Shown piece by piece: positions 1 through 9,174 of a DNA stretch of 64,000 bases (within the stretch, counting starts at the first letter, position 1; every line of letters starts with the position of its first letter). The DNA comes from Fremontodendron californicum. Its lineage: Eukaryota; Streptophyta; Magnoliopsida; Malvales; Malvaceae. The notes under the pieces were generated by a model. The model saw nothing but the letters and a program-made list of their open reading frames with translations, made no database searches and was not told the origin of the DNA. The DNA lies in the NCBI GenBank assembly GCA_030761205.1, contig JAULJL010000003.1, positions 34,444,301 through 34,508,300 of the forward strand, given 5' to 3'. Made by a program: the position numbers and the translations under genes.

Positions 1-278
1 ACTTTGCACTGTAAAAATTTCAGCCTTAATACTTCAGTGAAACTCCAGATATAGCTGATATGGCAAAAGGTGTCGGAACTGGAACTGAACTGGATTTGCC
101 CTTAATTCTTGATTTAACCTAGTAATCTGAAATCACTCAAAGAAACTCGTGAAAAACACCAAATTACATAAAAATATAAAAGATCATAAACACAATTAGA
201 CTAAGCAATAATAACTCGTATTTGACACAAAACAATAATAAAACATAACTAAAAACTATATAATTATACGAGTTATCA
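1..278 (-). repeat. 3' LTR, partial (cut by window edge)
   Basis: Matches 8897-9174 over 278 bases with two substitutions (about 0.7%), and ends in CA at 278. On the minus strand the LTR begins TGATAACTCG. The purine-containing stretch aagtgtaggggtg (minus strand) abuts it and serves as polypurine tract. Confidence 0.9.
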
Positions 279-2065
279 CACCCCTACACTTAGATTGTTG
301 CTTGTCCCTAGCAACGACTCAATCCTAGAAAAAAAAACAGGAAAACAAGTTAAAGGGATCTCAAACAAACAAGCAAGATCAAGCGTAAGAATTGGCAAGG
401 CATCTAATTAAGTATCATTGGCATATTAAGTTCGAGTAAAGGGTCAATGAGATTAAAATTGAAGGCATTACCGTACGATTGAGGAACTTCCTTCTTGGCG
501 AGACTTTAGCTAGCCATGGAGGACTAGGCAAACTATAGCTTCATAAGTACACATGCTAAGATCCTTGTCACCGTAGTTCACAAGTGAACTCGACAAATCT
601 GATCAGTACAGAGATGAATCTGAGGCTTATGGACAAGTGAGGGGTGGAATGTTCAAACATAATCTGAGGTTTATCACAAGTTAAGCTCAAGAAATATAAT
701 AATAATGTGATCAATCCTCTCAAAATATTTCCATTCTCACTCATCCTTAGTCCTATGTTCAACATTAATATTTTGAAAAGAAAACAAAAAGCAAGAAAAG
801 ACTCGATCCAAAGAAAATAGAAAAGTAAAAACCTCTCTATAATGAAGAACCTCGAATCTTGAATTATGATTTTTTTTTAAGCACAAGTGATTTTCTTTTG
901 ATTTGTGCCCTCATTGGGACATCTTTTATGCACAATCACATCTATTCATAATCATCATTCTTGTTTTTTTTTTTTTTTTTTTTTTCAGAAATCACATTGG
1001 ATTCCATACTTTCTTTTTCTTTCTTTTCATTCAATTGATCAAACAAGACAGATTTTCATCAGCTCTTTTTTTTCAGCATCTTTTTCTCAACTCATCACAA
1101 CATTGTTTTGGCATCAATAAGTTCGAAGTTCACGACTCTAAAAACAGTCACTCATTCTAACTACCCTCTTTTGCATTATTCCCATTTTTTTTTTCAGATT
1201 TCAAAAGATAACAAAATAAACAAGAAGGAAACACACAATCCCAAACCCAATGATCACAAATATTATCATAAAAGTATAAAGAGGGAATGGGGTCAGAATC
1301 GTATCCGTTCACTTTGGCATAATTTCTGGAGTTCATATCTAGGGATCCAACCCGAAGGTTTACAACCTATGGGCTCCTAATGTAAGGGGGGCAAAGATAA
1401 GGGGCTTTCTGGATAGTGACTTTGTTCTAAGATCAGATCATGTATAGATGCAAGCATCTATGTGATGACCTAAATCTGCATGTGGAATGAAGAGAAAAAG
1501 TAAACTTACTATGTCTTCCCAGTTTTCCGTGGCTTTCCAAAGGCTCACCATGAATTCACATTCCAACAAAAATCGAACCGATCTGCCAAAAACAATCTCA
1601 AAGACATTTGATCATCAAAAATATTCAATTTTCAGAAAACCAAATTGAAAATAACCTAGATAACTTAATCAAAGCCTTTGTAACTCTATTGCTTTATCCA
1701 CATGCTTGCCAAGATTATACTAATACTAAAAAAAAATACATACACGAAAGTAGTAAAACACATGCAGATAATAAACAGACCAGATAGTGTTTTTTTTTTT
1801 GAAAAGATTAAATCAAACTGACAAGGTATGTCTCAAGTCTCCCTTACTCAGACCTTGTTCAGAATGAATACTTCTAAATGGCTTAAAACACAACAATTTT
1901 TTTTTTTTATTTTTTTTTATTTTTACAAATTAGCAAAATATGTCCTTAGCCCCTACTAAAATATGACATTGTCCCCAATGTCAAATTTTAAAGGTAGAAT
2001 TTAGGAGATATTACCTGCAGAGGTTGCTAACCACTTATTATAACTGAGACACAACAAACAAAATG
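279..2065 (-). other. non-coding 3' region of the retrotransposon
   Basis: This lies between the LOG-like ORF and the 3' LTR. It has long T and A runs (near 960-985, 1790-1800, 1899-1922) and only chance short reading frames. It holds one conserved hairpin (separate entry). Long non-coding tails after pol are usual in Athila/Tat elements. Confidence 0.7.
1940..1982 (-). repeat. short hairpin followed by a purine tract, shared with the second LTR element
   Basis: On the minus strand, 1982-1965 reads GACATTG-ggga-CAATGTC, a perfect 7-bp stem with a GGGA loop. It is followed by a ttagtaggggctaagg purine tract. The same layout (8-bp stem, AGGA loop, purine tract) occurs at 26701-26745 in the other LTR element. 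It may be a second, internal polypurine tract or an RNA element. Confidence 0.6.
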
Positions 2066-2722
2066 TTAGATAATGTCACAAAGACAAAGTGCATTCCACT
2101 CCTTGCTCGTCCATATCTCTTTTTTTTTTCCGAGCGTTTGCGAAACAACCGTAGCAGGTAAATACTCATAAACTTGGAGCTTTTTGAGTAAATCTTCAAT
2201 GGTTGTAGCAGAAATTATGGTTCTCCTTGCCTCTGAAAACATGAATCCATTTTCCACAGCATTATCTAAATATGAAAGCAAATTACTAAAATAACCATTA
2301 ATATTAAGCAAACCAATGGGTTTCTTATTTGTGACCAAAGATGACCAAGAAGCCACGCAAGCTATTTCTTCCAATGTACCCAGACCTCCTGGTAAAGCAA
2401 TGAATGCATCGGCAGAATGGTACATGATTGTCATCCGTTCAGGGATACTCCAGACTTGTATTTCCTTACCCAAGGTAGGTCCACAAAAATCTGTGAATAG
2501 TTTTGGCACGATTCCTAGAACTGGACTTCCTCCGGCGTGTGCTGCTGTAGCGACTGCTCCCATTAAACCCGTACTACCGCCTCCATAAATCAACTGGATC
2601 TTTTGTTGGGCAAGTATTACTCCAACTCTTATGGCTTCATCAGCGAATATTTTATTTTTCCCTGGATAAGCACCTCCAAAGACACAAATTTTTTCAATGC
2701 GCTGGGACGAAGTACTTTCCAT
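2066..2722 (-). CDS. LOG-like cytokinin riboside 5'-monophosphate phosphoribohydrolase, carried by the retrotransposon
   Basis: An intact 218-residue protein of the LOG/lysine-decarboxylase-like Rossmann family. LOG enzymes release active cytokinin bases from cytokinin ribotides in one step. Visible motifs: CVFGGAYPG near residue 13, the nucleotide-binding GGGSTGLMG (47-55), the ER pair at 95-96, and the signature PGGLGTLEE (111-119), in which the usual Tyr of PGGYGTxEE is Leu. The length matches plant LOGs (about 210-230). Plant LOG genes normally have several introns; this frame has none, which suggests capture through RNA. It starts at ATG 2722, 15 nt after a splice-acceptor-like CTCTTTCAG. 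It lies downstream of integrase, on the same strand, inside the LTRs. The Tyr to Leu change and an ERM in place of the usual ERK mean substrate specificity is uncertain. Confidence 0.85.
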   Translation of the reverse strand: MESTSSQRIEKICVFGGAYPGKNKIFADEAIRVGVILAQQKIQLIYGGGSTGLMGAVATAAHAGGSPVLGIVPKLFTDFCGPTLGKEIQVWSIPERMTIMYHSADAFIALPGGLGTLEEIACVASWSSLVTNKKPIGLLNINGYFSNLLSYLDNAVENGFMFSEARRTIISATTIEDLLKKLQVYEYLPATVVSQTLGKKKEIWTSKEWNALCLCDII

Positions 2723-2724
2723 TT

Positions 2725-2760
2725 TTTTTTCGAGTGCCTGAAAGAGAATGAGTACATGGT
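2725..2760 (-). promoter_or_regulatory. candidate splice acceptor before the LOG-like ORF
   Basis: The minus strand reads ...ctcattctctttcag|gcactc..., a pyrimidine tract ending in CAG (AG at 2739-2738), 15 nt upstream of the ATG. It would allow the ORF to be expressed from a spliced subgenomic RNA. This is inference from sequence only. Confidence 0.5.
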
Positions 2761-3087
2761 GTAATATATAGAGGACTGAGTAGTGAATCAGACAAGAGTA
2801 ATAATATCGCCGAAAGTGTATTTGACCTGTCAGAAGAAAATGTTAACCTAACAAAAGATTTTTGCGTGATTTCAGGAAGAAAATCAAAAAGAGAAGAAAA
2901 ATCAACCGTAAAAGACCAATGCAAAAAAAAAAAAACGAGAATAATTACACAAATCGAACAACACGTAAATTAAACCGAAATGAAGTTATTGCAAATCAAA
3001 CCAAAAGCTGAGAAGTCATTTATTGTAGTTGTGATTGTGGCTCACATCTTCCTCTGGTTTTAAGTCCAAAAACGGCTTAAACGCCTT

Positions 3088-3624
3088 CTATGAGTCGAGG
3101 ATATGCTTCCCATCCAGTTTTCTTACAAGCTGGCAAACAGGGTCTTTTAACATCAGATTCCCAAGATGTTGCCATTCCCTTTTGAATTGCGGCCATAAAT
3201 CAAGAATTTCTCTTTGTACGTCTCCACTAGGATGCGTCTCAAGAGAAAGTTGGATATTACCCAAATTCTCCTTACTCAGTCCATCCTTAATGAATTCAAT
3301 TTTATCATCTCGATTAGAGGACGGAATCCCAATAGAACGACATTTACCGTTACACGTCCATCGTGCACATTTGTGGCAATTTGAACTCATGCGCTTTGCT
3401 CGTCGCTTCTTTGCAAAAGTGCTTCTACCTGTACCTGGTAAATACAAAACAGGAAGATATTCATCTTCACGTACCTTGGCTTCAATTATCCAACGTATGT
3501 CTTCAGGAATCCCTTTGTGCATAAGCATTCTTAATCTTTCAAATCGAACTTGGTAAAGCTTCAGTAAAATATTTCGAGGAAAAGGAGGAAATCGTTTCTG
3601 CAATCTTGTGAGAATATCATCCAT
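3088..3624 (-). CDS. basic cysteine-rich protein, virus CRP/nucleic-acid-binding-like, carried by the retrotransposon
   Basis: An intact ORF of 178 residues starting at ATG 3624, chosen because it sits one base after a splice-acceptor-like T-run plus CAG; the frame upstream of it has no ATG-like context. Residues 65-78 (TGRSTFAKKRRAKR) form a strongly basic block. It is followed at once by a Cys cluster, C83-x2-C86-x4-C91-x3-C95, likely a zinc finger. This order of basic block then Cys cluster is the hallmark of the small cysteine-rich nucleic-acid-binding proteins of carla-, allexi- and vitiviruses, several of which suppress RNA silencing. That kinship is inferred from the pattern, not from a search. 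The flanks (1-60 and 105-178) are helical-looking and unrecognised. It could instead be an endogenous plant protein family. It lies between integrase and the LOG-like ORF, on the same strand. Confidence 0.7.
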   Translation of the reverse strand: MDDILTRLQKRFPPFPRNILLKLYQVRFERLRMLMHKGIPEDIRWIIEAKVREDEYLPVLYLPGTGRSTFAKKRRAKRMSSNCHKCARWTCNGKCRSIGIPSSNRDDKIEFIKDGLSKENLGNIQLSLETHPSGDVQREILDLWPQFKREWQHLGNLMLKDPVCQLVRKLDGKHILDS

Positions 3625-3650
3625 CCTGAAAAAAAAAATGAAAGAGAAAT
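3625..3650 (-). promoter_or_regulatory. strong candidate splice acceptor before the cysteine-rich ORF
   Basis: The minus strand reads ctctttcattttttttttcag|gATGGATG: a long pyrimidine tract, CAG (3628-3626), and the start codon one base later. This is a near-ideal plant 3' splice site placed exactly at the ORF start. Confidence 0.6.
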
Positions 3651-3822
3651 TGAAAGAGAAATTTATATACAATATCAGTTTTGTGGGTAGCTGATGGAAC
3701 CGACTTAAATAATCACGGAGTACCGTTATCTGCCATTTAACCGGGGTTAAAAAAATTATATTTACATCTAGTTATTTTCAAAACAAGGATCAGAAAGAAA
3801 AACAATCTCTTCTTGAGTAACA

Positions 3823-6800
3823 TTATATTTCCAAAAAGAGTTTGAGTCTTTGTCCATTTACCTTGAATACATTACCATTTTTAGGATTCTCAATGTCAAC
3901 TGCTCCATAATGATACACCTGCTTAACCACAAATGGGCCAGTCCATCTTGATCTCAACTTACCAGGAAATATGTGAAGTCTAGAATTATAAAGTAGAACT
4001 TTTTGCCCAACATCAAATGTTTTTCTTGAAATTAACTTGTCATGAAAGGCTTTAGTTCTTTCTTTATGAATTTTAGAATTCTCATATGCATCATTTCTGA
4101 GTTCCTCAAGTTCATTTATTTGTAATTTCCGTAAATTAGAAGCGTCATCAAGGTTTGAGTTGAACATTTTAATGGCCCAATATGCTTTATGCTCAAGTTC
4201 CACAGGTAAATGACAAGGTTTTCCATAAACTAGCCTATAAGGAGACATGCCCAATGCTGTTTTAAAAGCTGTTCGATAGGCCCATAATGCATCGTTAAGT
4301 CTAAGAGACCAATCTTTGCGATTTGGATTAACCGTCTTTTCCAAAATTTGTTTAATCTCCCTATTTGCTAATTCTACCTGTCCATTTGTCTGCGGGTGAT
4401 AAGGGGTTGCAACTTTGTGTGTAATGGCATATTTCTTCATTAATGTTTCAAAAACCTTGTTGCAAAAATGTGTTCCCCCATCACTTATAATAGATCGAGG
4501 AATTCCAAATCGACTCAAAATATTTTCTTTTAAAAATTTAATCACTGTTTTGTGATCATTATTTCGACATGGAATTGCCTCTATCCACTTTGAAACATAA
4601 CCTATTGCAACTAAAATGTATAAGAAACCAAAAGATGGTGGAAATGGTCCCATGAAATCAATACCCCAACAGTCAAAAATTTCAATTACAAGAATTGGGT
4701 TCAAAGGCATCATGTTTCTTTTCGAAATGGAACCTAATTTTTGACAACTTTCACATGACTTGCAAAAATTATATGCATCTTTGAATAAAGTTGGCCAGTA
4801 AAATCCACACTGTAAAATTTTTGCAGTAGTTTTCTTTGATGAAAAATGACCACCACATGCCTCGGAATGACAAAACTTAATTACATTACTTACCTCATTG
4901 TCGGGAATGCATCTTCGAAAAATCTGATCAGGACAATATTTGAACAAGTAAGGGTCATCCCAATAGAACTTCTTTACCTCATTCAGAAACTTCCTTTTAT
5001 CTTGGGGGCTCCATTGAGAAGGAATTTTTCCCAAAAAGGAATATTTTAGCTCGGATGGCAATGGTTTTAAATCCAGCTTGGGTGGTTCAATAGTTGATGG
5101 TACAGTGACATTTGTGAATGATGGAAGTTCCTCAAACTTTTGTTTCCAACAATGCTTATCCTGAAAAGAATTTAACAAATAATCAATGTGTGAAATTTCT
5201 GAAGCATTATCAAACTCACATTCAATTAAATAAGCTTCTAAAGGATCATGGAATGTGGTAGTGGTGAGATGTTCATGAACAAGTTCTTCAATGAAATCCA
5301 CTTCATGTACTTCTAAATCATCACCAGGTTGCTTACAAATGTTGAACACATTTAATTCTAAAGTCATATTTCCAAAAGAAATGTTCAAAATACCATTCCT
5401 GCAATTTATCAGAGCATTAGAAGTTGCAAGAAATGGATGGCCTAATATAACAGGAATTTGAACATTTGGATTTGAAACAAGATGTGTGTCCAAAACAATA
5501 AAATCAACAGGGAAGTAAAAATTATCAATTTGAACCAAAACATCTTCAACTATCCCTCGAGGAATTTTTACAGAACGATCAGCTAGTTGAAGTGTAACAG
5601 GTGTTTCCTTGAGTTCACCTAAACCTAACTGTTGATAAACAGAAAAAGGCAAAAGATTAACACTAGCACCAAGATCAAGCAATGCACGTTCTATTCTAGT
5701 GTTTCCAATGATGCATGAGATTGTTGGACATCCAGGATCTTTGAATTTTGGTGGAGTAAGGTGCTGAATGATTGAGCTCACACTTTCTGTCAAAAATGCT
5801 TTCTTTTGTACATTATGTTTCCTTTTAACTGTGCACATGTCCTTCAAAAATTTAGCATAAGATGGAACTTGTTTGATTGCATCCAATAAAGGAATGTTAA
5901 TCTTAACTTGTTTGAAAAATTCATAAATTTCTGCATTTTGATTCAAATTCTTTATTGTTTGCAACCTTTGAGGAAAAGGAGCAGGATGCATACCTTTTTC
6001 TTTGTCCAAATTTTCAAGAAGTTCAGACTTACCATCATCCTTACCATTACTTTTCGGAGGGGAAGGAGGATCTTGGTCTTTTGATGGAATGTTTTTGTCA
6101 ATTGCCTTTCCACTTCGAAGAGTTGTGATAGAACTGGCATATTCCTGTTGAGTTTCATTGGAGCAAGAAACAAGACATTGAGTAGAAGGGTTAGGCTGAG
6201 GTTGAGCAGGAAACTTACCTTTTTCTTGAGTGCGTAATGAAGCTGTCAATGTGGACAAGGTGTTTTTGATCTCATTGATGTCCTGTGAAGTTTGGTTATT
6301 CACATTTGCTTGTGTTTGCATGAATGCTTGCAATGTCTCTTCCAAGGTTTGTACACGTGAAGGTTGATAGGAAAAAGTGTTGCCCGGCTTTTGAGATTGT
6401 GGTACCTGAACATGATTATTATTCCGCCAACTGAAGTTGGGATGATTTCTCCATTCAGGGTTATACGTTTCAGAGTAAGGAGAAGGAAAAGGCTTTTTAA
6501 ATGTGTTTATGGAATTTACTTGATCATGCAACGCTTCTTTAAGAATGGGAATGTTTGGACATTCAGAAGTGGGGTGTCCCATGATTTCACAAATTCCACA
6601 ACTTTCTTCATTTTTAACCGTTTTGACTTCTTTTACTTCTCTAAGTTCCATGGCTTCAATCTTTCTAGCCAAATTAGCTATTTTAGCTTTTATCTCATCT
6701 TCTTGACTAAAATGATATTTACCTCTGTTAGAAACAAGATTAGATCTATTGGAACTTTCAGAGGAATTATCTGTGTGCCAGGCTTGAGAGTTATCTGCCA

Positions 6801-7440
6801 AATGGTCTAGGAAGTCAAAGGCTTCTTGAGGTTCTTTTTCTAGAAACTCACCGTTACACATTGTTTCAACAAATTGTTTAGTTTCGGGAGTTAAACTTTC
6901 ATAAAAGAAACTAATAAGACGCCATTTTTCAAAACCATGATGTGGACAAGAACTTAACAAATCTTTAAAATGCTCCCAGCACTGAAAAAATGCTTCATTT
7001 TGATTTTGATTGAAATTTTGAATCTTTCTTTTCAAAGCAGTAGTTTTATGTGCTGGGAAAAATTTCTTTAGAAACTCAGTTTGTAATTCTTGCCATGTGC
7101 CAATTGACCTTGGTTTTAAGTTATGAAGCCAAATTTTTGCTTTATCTTTTAAAGAAAAAGGAAATAATTTTAGCTTGACAATTTTATTTGTACATTGTTG
7201 GTCATTAAAGGTGACACATACATCTTCGAAGTCTTTTAGAAACGAGTAAGCACTTTCCGATTCTAACCCATGGAAATTTGGAAGCAAAGCTATCATACCT
7301 GGTTTAAAACGAAAGTTGTTTGCATTGAGAGGAAAAATAAAACAAGAGGGTGATGAGCTTCGAGTTGGTTGCAAGTAGTCACGCATGGTGCGTACTTGTC
7401 TGTTCTCATCTTCAGCATGAACACTTTCATTGTCAGCCAT
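3823..7440 (-). CDS. gag-protease-integrase polyprotein with in-frame loss of RT and RNase H
   Basis: One uninterrupted frame of 1205 residues. Gag occupies roughly 1-420, with a zinc knuckle near 285 (CGICEIMGHPTSEC). The aspartic protease has its DLGAS motif near 588. After KPLPSELKYSFLGKIP (about residue 800) the sequence passes straight to the pre-integrase stretch QWSPQDKRKF. The whole RT and RNase H region, usually some 450 residues with its YxDD motif, is absent. Integrase then looks complete: HHCC zinc finger (855-905) and the D, D, E triad in GIDFMG (about 927), SDGGTHF (about 985) and TNGQVELAN (about 1022). ATG 7440 is 26 nt after a candidate splice donor. The product could assemble particles and integrate DNA but would need reverse transcriptase in trans. 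Confidence 0.92.
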   Translation of the reverse strand: MADNESVHAEDENRQVRTMRDYLQPTRSSSPSCFIFPLNANNFRFKPGMIALLPNFHGLESESAYSFLKDFEDVCVTFNDQQCTNKIVKLKLFPFSLKDKAKIWLHNLKPRSIGTWQELQTEFLKKFFPAHKTTALKRKIQNFNQNQNEAFFQCWEHFKDLLSSCPHHGFEKWRLISFFYESLTPETKQFVETMCNGEFLEKEPQEAFDFLDHLADNSQAWHTDNSSESSNRSNLVSNRGKYHFSQEDEIKAKIANLARKIEAMELREVKEVKTVKNEESCGICEIMGHPTSECPNIPILKEALHDQVNSINTFKKPFPSPYSETYNPEWRNHPNFSWRNNNHVQVPQSQKPGNTFSYQPSRVQTLEETLQAFMQTQANVNNQTSQDINEIKNTLSTLTASLRTQEKGKFPAQPQPNPSTQCLVSCSNETQQEYASSITTLRSGKAIDKNIPSKDQDPPSPPKSNGKDDGKSELLENLDKEKGMHPAPFPQRLQTIKNLNQNAEIYEFFKQVKINIPLLDAIKQVPSYAKFLKDMCTVKRKHNVQKKAFLTESVSSIIQHLTPPKFKDPGCPTISCIIGNTRIERALLDLGASVNLLPFSVYQQLGLGELKETPVTLQLADRSVKIPRGIVEDVLVQIDNFYFPVDFIVLDTHLVSNPNVQIPVILGHPFLATSNALINCRNGILNISFGNMTLELNVFNICKQPGDDLEVHEVDFIEELVHEHLTTTTFHDPLEAYLIECEFDNASEISHIDYLLNSFQDKHCWKQKFEELPSFTNVTVPSTIEPPKLDLKPLPSELKYSFLGKIPSQWSPQDKRKFLNEVKKFYWDDPYLFKYCPDQIFRRCIPDNEVSNVIKFCHSEACGGHFSSKKTTAKILQCGFYWPTLFKDAYNFCKSCESCQKLGSISKRNMMPLNPILVIEIFDCWGIDFMGPFPPSFGFLYILVAIGYVSKWIEAIPCRNNDHKTVIKFLKENILSRFGIPRSIISDGGTHFCNKVFETLMKKYAITHKVATPYHPQTNGQVELANREIKQILEKTVNPNRKDWSLRLNDALWAYRTAFKTALGMSPYRLVYGKPCHLPVELEHKAYWAIKMFNSNLDDASNLRKLQINELEELRNDAYENSKIHKERTKAFHDKLISRKTFDVGQKVLLYNSRLHIFPGKLRSRWTGPFVVKQVYHYGAVDIENPKNGNVFKVNGQRLKLFLEI

Positions 7441-7460
7441 GGTAGGAGTTGTATTAGAAA

Positions 7461-7470
7461 GATTACCTGA
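7461..7470 (-). promoter_or_regulatory. candidate splice donor in the gag leader
   Basis: The minus strand reads TTTTTCAG|GTAATC (junction 7467/7466), upstream of the gag ATG. It fits a 5' splice site that could join the leader to the two downstream acceptors. The same bases also resemble an acceptor, so the role is uncertain. Confidence 0.4.
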
Positions 7471-7674
7471 AAAAGTTTCACAATAAAATCTAACTAAACG
7501 ACGAGATCTAAAATCACGTCGCCAAACAAGTATAAAACAAAGTTAATATACAGATAATATATTTATATAAATATAAACTTTACAATATAAATATAAATAT
7601 ATAGAAAACTAGGCGGTATAACCAGCCAATAAAAATAAATATACTTATAAACTTATATACTTAGTATTGCCTCA

Positions 7675-7689
7675 CCGGCAACGGCGCCA
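7675..7689 (-). other. primer-binding site of the retrotransposon
   Basis: The minus strand reads TGGCGCCGTTGCCGG a few bases inside the 5' LTR. This is the primer site seen in many Athila/Tat elements. The second LTR element carries the close variant TGGCGCCGTTGTC at 25214. Confidence 0.85.
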
Positions 7690-7695
7690 AAAACT

Positions 7696-9174
7696 TGATG
7701 GAGACTCAATTAAGAGTTGTAAACCCAAGTGCAGGTTATGTTCTAGTAATAAATTCTTGGGTGTCCGAGGTCGAACCACAGGGAAGCGTATTAGTAAGTA
7801 TAAGTTTATAAATATATAAGAAAAAGAAAGTAAACAAGATATTAGGGAATTAACAAAATAAACAAAATAACATAAAAGAAATTAAACAAGATATAAAAAA
7901 AACAATAAGAAAAGATGTTGAGGTTAGAGAATCCACTCTTGGTGTTATGCTAAGATTAATCTTGTTTTATTACACAATTGAAATTCACACATAAGGGAAG
8001 TTCCAATCGGAAGGTTTAGCAATTCAGTCCAAATTGTCCAACGTCCATAGCATATGATATTATGTTCATTTGGTGTCCTCAAAACTCATAAAAAGAGTCC
8101 AAGCATTCCTTATGCCAAGGTATATGTCTACAACAAATCAAGGTTATGAAACCAAGCATTTACTGTGCCATTTTCATTGTCAATAATGAATCAAGATCCC
8201 TACTTTGCAAGTATGATTTTAAACAAAAAGAAAATATTATCTATACTAGTGTTTATAAATGATGATTCATTTTAGCTCATGTTTAAGAGACTAACCTTAG
8301 CATTTACCAAAAGCTTCACCTCATCACCTCAACAATATGATTAGCAATACATACTAGATATGAATAAAATGAAAAGAAATGTAAGAAGCATAAGTAAATA
8401 AAGAAAAAGAAAACTAGAGAAAGGAAAGAAGAAGAAAACTTAGAGAATTTTATTACAATGGCTAATATCCTACCAATGTACAATGTTCTTACAATCATCC
8501 AAGGCCCTCTATTTATACACATTTTGGAGAGCTAAATGACAAGAGACAAGCTTTATAAATTTCAAAGATAGGTATAATAGGTGGGTGCATTTTTCTAACA
8601 ATTTTCGTCATATTGTATGACAATTCTGATCAGCCAGCTTGATGGTTGATTTTGTCAATGTTGGAGGCTTGATCTGATCAAATGGTCTTCTAGAAAAATA
8701 TTCCCCTATCAGTTTGTGATCCATAGCCGTTGGAATCAGCTCATTTTCTCATGTGGATCAGAAGATATGATCAAAATACCAAAACTGGTCAGAACAGACG
8801 GCATTGCACATCAGCCAACTTGATACCATATTTCGCTAGGGAAAACGACTCTGTTTCAAGAAGTGTAAAGCATCAAAAAGATAGATATGCCTCTTAACTT
8901 TGCACTGTAAAAATTTCAGCCTTAATACTTCAGTGAAACTCCAGATATAGCTGATATGGCAAAAGGTGTCGGAACTGGAACTGAACTGGATTTGCCCTTA
9001 ATTCTTGATTTAACCTAGTAATCTGAAATCACTCAAAGAAACTCGTGAAAAACACCAAATTACATAAAAATATAAAAGATCATAAACACAATTAGACTAA
9101 GCAATAATAACTCGTATTTGACATAAAACAATAATAAAACATAACTAAAAACTATATAATTATTCGAGTTATCA
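7696..9174 (-). repeat. 5' LTR, complete, 1479 bp
   Basis: Bounded by TG at 7696 and CA at 9174 on the plus strand, with matching TGAT...ATCA ends. It joins the primer-binding site on its left. Bases 8897-9174 match the partial copy at 1-278. Confidence 0.9.

Larger units (their letters stand above)
1..9174 (-). mobile_element. Ty3/gypsy (Athila/Tat-like) LTR retrotransposon carrying two accessory ORFs
   Basis: Bases 1-278 repeat as 8897-9174 with two mismatches, so they are parts of the two LTRs. The 3' LTR (left) is cut by the window edge. In element orientation the order is: 5' LTR (9174-7696), primer-binding site, gag-protease-integrase ORF, cysteine-rich ORF, LOG-like ORF, long non-coding tail, purine tract, 3' LTR. 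The TGGCGCCGTTGCC primer site, DLGAS protease motif and gag type fit the Athila/Tat group. RT and RNase H are missing, so the copy is non-autonomous, yet its ORFs are all open, which suggests recent mobility. The target-site duplication cannot be tested because the left border is outside the window; the right flank is tgggat. Confidence 0.92.

Noticed and set aside
903..1380. overlapping short ORFs on the plus strand inside the first retrotransposon
   Set aside because: They arise from T-rich DNA in the element's non-coding tail, antisense to its genes, with no domain-like sequence.
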